From IMG/VR virus record IMGVR_UViG_3300035660_000378, positions 1 to 49,784 of that record: a DNA stretch of 49,784 nucleotides. One strand, written 5' to 3'. The notes below the pieces were generated by a model that had not been told where the DNA came from, made no database searches, and saw nothing but the letters and a program-made list of their open reading frames with translations. Shown piece by piece: positions 39,748-46,583 of this stretch. The position numbers were made by a program, and so were the translations under genes. This stretch comes from a virus. Numbering within the stretch: position 1 is the stretch's first letter; every line of letters starts with the position of its first letter.

Positions 39748-41420
39748 CTGTGTTTCTCCGCAAACTTCTTTACCGCCTGCCACGCCTCAGGACTGTCGCT
39801 CCGGGGATGCACCACGCCCTCCCAGCGCCTCGCCGTAGTCGGGTAGTGTAGCAGCCACGCGGCGCGATCTGCGGAATCATACCTCGTCACCGTATTCCAC
39901 TCGTTTCCCAGGACGTACAGTTTAAGCGGGCAGGCCCACATCGCCCGGATAAGGGCAGACTGGTCGCGCTTCCCGTACCGATTCCACTCCACCACCCAGG
40001 TGTCAAAAAACATCTTCGTCCGCTCGTTTCTCTGGAAACTCAACACTCCACCGTTCCATTGGATGATGTTGTCAGTCCCCGTGATCCGGAAAGTCTCGTC
40101 ACAGTCGCCCTGGTTATCAGGCCTACGCATGTTCGTGGCGACGTGGAAGCGGGTCGGGTTCTTGCAGATCGCCATGTCCCAACCGTCCTCGACCACCTGC
40201 CAAAGAAGCTCATTACGGGCGATTATCTCCGTATCGGCGTCTAGATAGACGACATGGCTCCAGGACGCCGGAGTAAGATCGAACATCATCACCTTCGCCA
40301 GCCTGGCCCCGATGTCCACGTCCGGGCGCTGAATGAAATAATCCTCAATCCCGAGCGGACTGTCACTGGCAAGAGCCACCGGGATCTCAGGGAAGTAGCG
40401 CTTAAAACTGTCAATTGCGGCTATAGCGCAGTCCCGCGCCTGCTTCCCGAACGCCACGTAGAATACGCCCCTCTTGTTTTCCTTCGGGAAAGTCGTAGGC
40501 TTCCTAGACTTCTTTTCAACTGAAGCCATCGTGGGGGTTCTAGTTTCCTCGACCAGATGCACCGCCTTCCAGTGGGAGTTGACCGCCTGCTGGTGGTCCT
40601 TCGCCCAGTTCTCCGGCGTGTATTCCCGCACCGCATTCCGCAATGCCTGCCGGTCAACCATGTTTATCTCCTCCAGCGCCTGCCCGATGGCAGTCCGCAG
40701 GCCCGGTATGCTCCCCCTCTCATACTTGTAAATTCCTTTAATCTCTGGCAACTCATCCATGATCCCCAAGTCTTTAGGTATCACGACAGGGATGCCGCAG
40801 GCAAGCGCTTCAAGCGGAGGCATTGGCACGCCCTCCATCAGCGACGAACAGACGAACAGGTCGAGCGAGTTGTACCAGGCGGGAAGCTCGGAGATTCTGT
40901 GTTCCCGAGTCTCAAATGGCCATCCCCCGCCCGTCCCGATCCATTTTGCCTTGAAAAACCCCGTGACGGAAGCCAGCACCTGCTCCCCTTTGCGCCTCGA
41001 CCGCGGATCGACGAACCCGCTCACCCCGACCACCGGAGTATCAGACTTTGTCCGTTCCATGATCTTGAATATGGGATCGACCGGCGGCCTGACTTTTGCC
41101 CTAGGCGACCCCAGGATGGCCAAGTACTTGTCGGACGAGCACAGGCGCAATCCCACGTCCCTGTCGGCGATCTTCCAGAACATCTCCTTGAACGGCGTCC
41201 CGACTTCGTAATGGGTGAAGTAGGCCATCGTCTTTGTCTTGTCCCGCCAGTCGGCGAACTTCTCCGAATATTCGATATAACAAAAGTAGTAGTTTATATG
41301 GGCGTTAGGCGACGGCCTGTCCCCCGCCGTGCAGCCGAAGTAGTCAGCCAAGAACCGGGCCTTGCGGGGGAGGATCTTCTCGGTGTCGAAATCGCGGCAG
41401 ACGATGTGGACTGTTTTCAT
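39744..41420 (-). CDS. Two-domain glycosyltransferase (GT4-like plus GT8-like)
   Basis: The product is about 558 residues from the ATG at 41420, which overlaps the preceding stop (ATGA). The N-terminal half has the GT-B pattern with SSLMEGVPMPPLEALACGIPVV (the conserved EGxPxxxLEAxAxGxPVV site). The C-terminal ~210 residues are a GT-A nucleotide-sugar transferase domain with HVVYLDADTEI (DxD), NGGVLSFQRN and DQSALIRAMW. Two transfer steps may thus be joined in one protein. It neighbours a single-domain paralogue of its C-terminal half. Confidence 0.82.
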   Translation of the reverse strand: MKTVHIVCRDFDTEKILPRKARFLADYFGCTAGDRPSPNAHINYYFCYIEYSEKFADWRDKTKTMAYFTHYEVGTPFKEMFWKIADRDVGLRLCSSDKYLAILGSPRAKVRPPVDPIFKIMERTKSDTPVVGVSGFVDPRSRRKGEQVLASVTGFFKAKWIGTGGGWPFETREHRISELPAWYNSLDLFVCSSLMEGVPMPPLEALACGIPVVIPKDLGIMDELPEIKGIYKYERGSIPGLRTAIGQALEEINMVDRQALRNAVREYTPENWAKDHQQAVNSHWKAVHLVEETRTPTMASVEKKSRKPTTFPKENKRGVFYVAFGKQARDCAIAAIDSFKRYFPEIPVALASDSPLGIEDYFIQRPDVDIGARLAKVMMFDLTPASWSHVVYLDADTEIIARNELLWQVVEDGWDMAICKNPTRFHVATNMRRPDNQGDCDETFRITGTDNIIQWNGGVLSFQRNERTKMFFDTWVVEWNRYGKRDQSALIRAMWACPLKLYVLGNEWNTVTRYDSADRAAWLLHYPTTARRWEGVVHPRSDSPEAWQAVKKFAEKHR

Positions 41421-42013
41421 CTCAAAAAGCCAAACTTGTGCTGTACGATTATACCATTGTTCCATGCCTTGCCAAGACACCAAATCTTAAGCGGGCATCG
41501 CGCCAGCGCCCGCGCGAATGCCCCTTGGTCTTGCCCCTGCCAGCGCTCCCATTCTTCGCGCCAGAAATTCCAAAGCCTCTCGACCCGGTTGTTCTTCTGG
41601 AAGAACATGACCCCGCATTGCCACTGCAGCCCCGCCCAGGCAATCCGCGTCTCCAACTTCTCATCGCCAGACAAATGCCAGTAAGAATCATCACCCTGGT
41701 GGTCACTGAATGCCATCGCTATGTCCCACCCGCCGTCAAGGATTTTGAATCCGGCGGAAATGTCTCCCAGAACACGGGTGTCCGCGTCCAGGTAAAGGGT
41801 CTGGTCAAACGGCGTCAGCCAATACAGTTTGGTTTTCAATGCCCTCGATCCCCAAACGAAATCCGTTTTACCAAGCGGAGGATAGCCCGATAATTTGATT
41901 GAAGGATCAGTCAATATTTTTACCGGCAAATCCAATCCTTTGGCGCTCAGCCTTTGCTCTGCCTGCGCCTTTTCCCCCAGAGCAATATAAACCACGCCCC
42001 GACTACATGACAT
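41417..42013 (-). CDS. GT8-like nucleotide-sugar transferase, single domain
   Basis: The 198-residue protein resembles the C-terminal half of its neighbour: GVVYIALGEKAQ, TLYLDADTRVLG (DxD metal site), CGVMFFQKNN, DQGAFARALARCPLK and a C-terminal KAWNNG. Tandem duplication and fusion are likely. It overlaps the next gene by 4 bases and the preceding one by 11. Substrate is unknown. Confidence 0.78.
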   Translation of the reverse strand: MSCSRGVVYIALGEKAQAEQRLSAKGLDLPVKILTDPSIKLSGYPPLGKTDFVWGSRALKTKLYWLTPFDQTLYLDADTRVLGDISAGFKILDGGWDIAMAFSDHQGDDSYWHLSGDEKLETRIAWAGLQWQCGVMFFQKNNRVERLWNFWREEWERWQGQDQGAFARALARCPLKIWCLGKAWNNGIIVQHKFGFLR

Positions 42014-42623
42014 TCTGGCCAGTCCAGGTGATCGGCAACGCCAGGATAAGCGGCTTGACCTGGTAAAGCGCCCGCAGGAAGGCCAGGCATTGGTTCCCCT
42101 CCTCTTTCCGCCAGATGTCGATCAGCGCCCGCGTGTTCTCGCAGTCCCTGGCAAAGATCATCCGTATGTCGTAGACCGGGACGCGCAGATCATGGATCAC
42201 CGCCTTCGTCTTCTCCCTGTCCGCCTCGCTCCCGATGTGAAGGGCGAGTGTCTCGTAGCTCAACAACGGCACGGCAATCTCCCATGTCCCGAGCAGGGCA
42301 AGACCGGTCATACAGAACCGTTTGGAGAACCCTAGTTCCCCTGACCACCAGATGTTGTATTTCGTTTTCATCACCAGAGGGCTGTTAATGACCGGCATCT
42401 GAACCCCCATCACGTTCTGGATCGCCAGCGGAGAATCGGCGAAGATTGTCGTATCCGCGAACGACAGGGCGTTCATCACCGTCTCGTCCGGGAACATCGC
42501 CTTCCCCTCGCGCACCAGCATCATCGCGTACTGCTTGCCAACGTCGACCCAATCCCCCGCGTTATAGTTCTTGCGCTCCCCGCGCGTGTCGATTACGACA
42601 GGCAAGAGAATCTGAATCCACAT
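42003..42623 (-). CDS. Hypothetical protein, first gene of the glycan island
   Basis: The 206-residue protein begins MWIQILLPVVIDTRGERKNY, then NAGDWVDVGKQYAMMLVREGKA. That N-terminus resembles a small domain common in phage head proteins (expects a value, then GDxVxV...A..LV..GxA). The rest (FCMTGLALLGTWEIAVPLLSYETLALHIG) is not recognised but its DIRMIFARD...IDIWRKEEGNQCLAFLRAL end recalls the neighbouring transferases. It could link the virion surface to glycosylation. GGAGG precedes the start. Confidence 0.5.
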   Translation of the reverse strand: MWIQILLPVVIDTRGERKNYNAGDWVDVGKQYAMMLVREGKAMFPDETVMNALSFADTTIFADSPLAIQNVMGVQMPVINSPLVMKTKYNIWWSGELGFSKRFCMTGLALLGTWEIAVPLLSYETLALHIGSEADREKTKAVIHDLRVPVYDIRMIFARDCENTRALIDIWRKEEGNQCLAFLRALYQVKPLILALPITWTGQNVM

Positions 42624-42639
42624 CCTTCATCCTCCTTTT

Positions 42640-42676
42640 GCCCGGCAGAGGGAAAGGAGGTTAACCTCCGCCGGGC
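42640..42676 (-). promoter_or_regulatory. Nested hairpin between decoration gene and glycan island
   Basis: GCCCGGC and GCCGGGC enclose a perfect 14-base palindrome, GGAGGTTAACCTCC (42656-42669). It lies in the 94-base gap after the highly expressed capsid and decoration genes. It may reduce read-through into the island, stabilise the capsid mRNA 3' end, or control translation, because it contains GGAGG/CCTCC pairs. No T-run follows. Confidence 0.45.
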
Positions 42677-42717
42677 ATCTCTAAGAGGCGCGGAACGCGC
42701 ACCTCGTCCCGCTGTGA

Positions 42718-43152
42718 TTAGTCGGTTATGGTGTCCACCAACGTAGTAGGCACTGGGGCGAACCGAGGCTCGAGGCCAAAGATTGCCGCGCAGAAGATGC
42801 AGGACGCCTGTCCAGCGGGCGTCATCTCCAGGTTCAGGCAGTCGAACCCACCCGCCACGTCGAACTCGGACGACTTGATCTCGATGATGGAAAGAGTGTT
42901 GTTGTCCGTGGTGGCGGTCAGGGTGATGTCCTTGCCGTAAGCGTCAAATACCTTGCCGTCAGTTCCGGCGGTCGTGGTCGCCTGCTCCACATCCACATCG
43001 ACGTTCCCCGCCAGCGTGCCAGTCGCAATCAGGATCACGCCGCGATGGTAATTCGCGAATGAAACGTAACCCGTATTTTGCTCCGTGGTGTAGGCGGCGG
43101 GGGCAATCGACGCAAGATAGGCATGTACTTCGCTAAATCTTTCTGTATACAT
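42718..43152 (-). CDS. Capsid decoration-like protein
   Basis: The 144-residue protein begins MYTERFSEVHAYLASIAPAAY; the ATG at 43152 has GGAGG upstream. It is beta-rich (YVSFANYHRGVILIATGTLAG, ITLTATTDNNTLSIIEIKSS). A small beta-rich protein directly after the major capsid gene is the usual position of capsid cement or head fibre proteins. It is a plausible acceptor for the glycans made by the island that follows. No sequence family is recognised. Confidence 0.6.
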   Translation of the reverse strand: MYTERFSEVHAYLASIAPAAYTTEQNTGYVSFANYHRGVILIATGTLAGNVDVDVEQATTTAGTDGKVFDAYGKDITLTATTDNNTLSIIEIKSSEFDVAGGFDCLNLEMTPAGQASCIFCAAIFGLEPRFAPVPTTLVDTITD

Positions 43153-43167
43153 TTTTGTTACCTCCAT

Positions 43168-43275
43168 AAATACTTCCTGTAGTATTCCCTGAAAATCCTG
43201 CGGCGGTCAGGCGGTCAGGATTCCGCTTTTCGGGAGCGACCCTATGCCGCCGCAATTAGGACAATTATTGTCCGG
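43168..43275 (-). promoter_or_regulatory. Structured leader between capsid and decoration genes
   Basis: This 108-base stretch holds three inverted repeats: GGACAAT-A-ATTGTCC (43259-43273), GCGGCGG/CCGCCGC flanking about 40 bases, and AATACT/AGTATT near the next start. Together they could form an RNA that terminates, processes or protects the capsid transcript. No promoter of good quality was seen here. Confidence 0.4.
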
Positions 43276-44607
43276 TTACGTGCTCTTGGCCCCGAGGACC
43301 ACAAAAGGAGAAACAGTTGTTACCCCATCTTCCAGAGTGAGGGGGGTCGAAAGCCATGGCTGGCCATCCACGCGGTGAACGGCGCGCCACGAGGTTTCGT
43401 CGTAGCGGAAACGCTCGATGTTCGTGCTATCAATCGTGGTAGCCTGGCGATCCCCGATCAGGTAATAGCGCGGGTCGGCAAGCAGGATCGATCCGGCTGT
43501 TCCAGGCGGGGGCAGTTTTTCGGTAAAGATAAACGGGTAGCCCAGTAAGTTCGGGGGCATCCCCGCCTGTGCGTTGCCCCAGACATATGAGGCATTGCCA
43601 GCGGGACCGTTCATCAGCCAGAGGTCGCTCATGTGGCGCTGATTGATAAACCAAACTCCGTTAGCCCCAGGCAGGAAGGACTCGACCATCGACACAAGGT
43701 CGGTATAGATATTCGCCGGGATCGGAGGACTAGTTGTCGGGGTTACCGCGATGGTAGCCCCAGCGTTAATCACACCCAGGGGTTGGCCAGCCCCAGTGCC
43801 GCGCAAGAAAGCGTATTCTTCGTACCAGCGGATTGCTCCGGCAAATCCGAGAGGACCGCGCAGGAATGCGTCCAAGCCAATCGCGCTGTCATCCAGAAGC
43901 TCATCGGTAGTGCGGGTGTAGCAGATGAGTTTGTGTGCGACGAGCTCGATCTGGCGGAATTTTGCGTCTGCCTGGGATTTGGTGCCACCTTCCTCAGTCC
44001 AGTAGGCCTGGATGCCGCCGAACCAGTGGGCGATGCCCGCGGTCGTGGTCGTCTGGTCCAGGACGGGGATATTAATCTGGCGTCGGCGCATCGGAATGAC
44101 CGTCGCCCGGGCACGCCAGGGATTATCTGCGGGCGTCACTGCCTGCAACTGGGCAAGGAACTCGGTCGGGATCAGGAACCCGCCATAGGCCCCCACTCCG
44201 CCTTGCATGGTAACTTTCTGCTCCCATTCGGTCTTGCCGGTATGCTTTACCTCGGTAGGCGCTTCACCCTCGTCGCCCTTCCAGTTGAAAAGGCGCGGGT
44301 CAAGCGGGCCGCGGTATTTGACGTTTCCCGCCAGCGCGATTGCGCTCCAGAACTCGCGTAACTCGTTCCACTTCATGGGAGTATTGGGATCGGGCGGGAG
44401 AGTGTCTTTGATGTGGGGGGCAATGTCATCCACTGCCCCAAGGATTTCACTCAGCTTCGCGGCGCGCACTTGAAGCGCCTTCGCATCAGCCATTTTCTTT
44501 TCGGCGTTCTGCTGGTCTTCCGCAGTAGCCTGGTCGTTGGCATAAACTGCCTTGACCTCTTCGAACATGATACTGGCACGCGCCAGCAGTTCTTTTATCT
44601 CGGACAT
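43276..44607 (-). CDS. Major capsid protein, HK97 fold
   Basis: In this 443-residue protein the N-terminal ~75 residues are a coiled-coil delta/scaffold domain (EVKAVYANDQATAEDQQNAEKKM) probably removed by the protease. The capsid domain shows GGFLIPTEFLAQLQ, RRQINIPVLDQT, AHWFGGIQAYWTEEGG, IELVAHKLICYTRTTDELL, LRGTGAGQPLGV and PFIFTEKLPPPGTAGSILLADPRYYLIGDR, the standard Phage_capsid sequence order. It follows the protease gene by three bases. Hundreds of copies build the icosahedral head. Confidence 0.95.
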   Translation of the reverse strand: MSEIKELLARASIMFEEVKAVYANDQATAEDQQNAEKKMADAKALQVRAAKLSEILGAVDDIAPHIKDTLPPDPNTPMKWNELREFWSAIALAGNVKYRGPLDPRLFNWKGDEGEAPTEVKHTGKTEWEQKVTMQGGVGAYGGFLIPTEFLAQLQAVTPADNPWRARATVIPMRRRQINIPVLDQTTTTAGIAHWFGGIQAYWTEEGGTKSQADAKFRQIELVAHKLICYTRTTDELLDDSAIGLDAFLRGPLGFAGAIRWYEEYAFLRGTGAGQPLGVINAGATIAVTPTTSPPIPANIYTDLVSMVESFLPGANGVWFINQRHMSDLWLMNGPAGNASYVWGNAQAGMPPNLLGYPFIFTEKLPPPGTAGSILLADPRYYLIGDRQATTIDSTNIERFRYDETSWRAVHRVDGQPWLSTPLTLEDGVTTVSPFVVLGAKST

Positions 44608-44610
44608 TTT

Positions 44611-46116
44611 TTACCTCGCTAATATATTTTCGATCTGCAACTGCTCGATCTCGAGCATCCGCAGTTTCCGTTCAACCTCTGTTAACGAGGTGGGTTGTGT
44701 CGGCTTATCGCCTTCAGGCCCGGCCTTCCCATCGGTAGCGATATGTTCTTCCGGCATTGGAGCCGGCTTGGCAGGCTTGGGCATCTCGAAATCGACGCCC
44801 GCGTCCTGTAATGCTTCAACAAGAGAGGTCACTGCCCTGGTGATTCTTTCCACATTCCGTCCGGCCAGGACGCGGCCCTCCTTGGATTGAACTTCTTCGT
44901 TGTCGCCCTTCTCATTTTCCTTCTCGAGCAGGCTCCGGGCGCGCTCCTGCAAGGATTCCTTCTTCGCATCGTCCAGACCTGGCGCGTTGCTTTGGGGTAT
45001 CCGGGCGATGGCGTTCCGCAGATGGGGCAGATCAACCGCCCCGCCAGAGTCCCTGTAGGGGAAATGGCGCATCGAACGCGGCTTAGTCTTGCCCTCGTCA
45101 TCCTTCTCCCCGCCCGGTTCGATGTAAAGGAACGCGGAGTCGGGAAGATCATTAATGTAGGCGATGTCCCAAGTCGCCTTAAACGACTTCGCCGTAAATT
45201 CGTATATCCCTGGCTTCCATTCCGGCATTGCCGCGAACGTGACAACGTCATCGGCAATTATATAGGGAACGCTGTAATATTCTTCGCCGTTCGCCCCCTG
45301 CTTGGAAATGACAATGCTGTCGTCGTAAACCGTCCGCACCCAGTAAATCCAGGGACCTTGCGGGGGATTGTATTGGCTCATAAATGACTGTTCTACTTTT
45401 CGCACTTCCTCGGATAAGTTGACGGATTTCTTATGGCTTTCCACCCAGGCGACCGCCTCTTCCTTGCTCCACTTATCCTTGTCGAAGATGTAGGTCTGGA
45501 TCGTGGTCGTGGTCTCCCCGGAGAGTTTGCCGATCACCGCCTGGATGCCGTCAGATTCCTTGCCAATAGTAATCGTCCTGAAAGTTCCCTCCTGAAAATC
45601 GCCGGGGTCTTTGACTCTTACCCTAACGCTGTTCTCGGTAACATCCACGGCCTTCACCCCCAAAATAGAGGCTTCCTCATTCATGGCAAACGTCACTGGC
45701 GAAACCTCATAAAGCCGTATCTCGCGCAGGTTACGAACCGTCTCGCCGGAATCGGACTTGGAATAGTCCGTCCCGCCCTTCACGGCGTCATAACCAAACG
45801 ACAGTTCCCCGACCGCCCCGTCTTTCATCAGTGCCAGGGCATCGTTCCCGCGCCGGGTCTCGCTCACCCGCGCCCTGATAAACAATCCCTTGTCGTCTTC
45901 CTGCAGAAACAGGACTTTGCCAATCGGCTCAGACGGATCGTGCTGCCAAAGGAATTTGACCTTGTTGCCCCGCTCTGCCAGTGTCTTCTTGAAAGCGCCG
46001 GGGTGGACAACATCCCCGCCCAGATCAACGTTGCCAAAAACGGCGGCGTGGCCTTCAATAACCCGCCCGTCCCCGTCTGCCTTGCTCAACTCAAATGGAA
46101 TTACTTTTCGTTCCAT
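44611..46116 (-). CDS. Prohead protease with long C-terminal extension
   Basis: This is a 501-residue protein. Residues 1 to about 165 are the HK97 prohead protease (S78): VIEGHAAVFGNVD, VVHPGAFKKTL with KVKFLWQHD (His region), GELSFGYD (Ser), and LYEVSPVTFAMN. The remaining ~330 residues are unusual: a segment that reads PWIYWVRTVYDDSIVISKQG, then SVPYIIADDVVTFAA (about 250-300), followed by helices and a final coiled coil LTEVERKLRMLEIEQLQIE. The extension may serve as scaffold. GAGGTG precedes the ATG. Confidence 0.88.
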   Translation of the reverse strand: MERKVIPFELSKADGDGRVIEGHAAVFGNVDLGGDVVHPGAFKKTLAERGNKVKFLWQHDPSEPIGKVLFLQEDDKGLFIRARVSETRRGNDALALMKDGAVGELSFGYDAVKGGTDYSKSDSGETVRNLREIRLYEVSPVTFAMNEEASILGVKAVDVTENSVRVRVKDPGDFQEGTFRTITIGKESDGIQAVIGKLSGETTTTIQTYIFDKDKWSKEEAVAWVESHKKSVNLSEEVRKVEQSFMSQYNPPQGPWIYWVRTVYDDSIVISKQGANGEEYYSVPYIIADDVVTFAAMPEWKPGIYEFTAKSFKATWDIAYINDLPDSAFLYIEPGGEKDDEGKTKPRSMRHFPYRDSGGAVDLPHLRNAIARIPQSNAPGLDDAKKESLQERARSLLEKENEKGDNEEVQSKEGRVLAGRNVERITRAVTSLVEALQDAGVDFEMPKPAKPAPMPEEHIATDGKAGPEGDKPTQPTSLTEVERKLRMLEIEQLQIENILAR

Positions 46117-46164
46117 CTTTTCACCTCATCATGAAACGCCTTGATCGGAAGCGTCCGCGGGCGA

Positions 46165-46365
46165 TCATCGAGGCGTAACCCTCTCGACAGTACTCTTGTC
46201 ATCATAGCACACTTCGCCCTTTGCGTCAATCGGCGTATCGGGATTTTTCAGCGCCTCGAGCATCCGGTCGCAGGCCGCTACGATCCCCAGGTAGTGCCGC
46301 CTTTGCTCCAGGATGAAGGCGATCCAAATCTCGCGTTCAGTCCTAGTCATCGGGGGAATGGTCAT
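46165..46365 (-). CDS. Small hypothetical protein in head module
   Basis: The 66-residue protein starts MTIPPMTRTEREIW and is helical (IAFILEQRRHYLGIVAACDRM). The ATG has GGAG upstream and overlaps the preceding stop (ATGA). No function is recognised; it is co-translated with head genes. Confidence 0.55.
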   Translation of the reverse strand: MTIPPMTRTEREIWIAFILEQRRHYLGIVAACDRMLEALKNPDTPIDAKGEVCYDDKSTVERVTPR

Positions 46366-46583
46366 TTGAACTCCGACGGGTGCCCGGGGCGTGGCCTACC
46401 CAACTCGATTACCTTATGGGGCGTGGCCAGCAGGATCGCGATAGCCGCATCATGGCACATCGCAAGGTAGTCCCGGATCGCCTGCTCATCCTGCTCATTT
46501 TGCAGGCGGTCGGCGATCGCTGACGCCACCTGGTTGTTAGGGAGTAGTGGTTTCAACTCGTCCAGTAGACTTTGCTTGGTCAT
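46362..46583 (-). CDS. Small hypothetical protein following gp7-like gene
   Basis: The 73-residue protein starts MTKQSLLDELKPLL and is helical (ASAIADRLQNEQDEQAIRDYL). The start overlaps the gp7-like stop and the stop overlaps the next gene (ATGA), so it is part of the head operon. Not recognised. Confidence 0.55.
   Translation of the reverse strand: MTKQSLLDELKPLLPNNQVASAIADRLQNEQDEQAIRDYLAMCHDAAIAILLATPHKVIELGRPRPGHPSEFK

Noticed and set aside
40557-41684. Long plus-strand ORF across the glycosyltransferase genes
   Set aside because: It is the antisense of coding sequence with strong GC-third-base pattern, rich in His/Arg/Pro with no domain.
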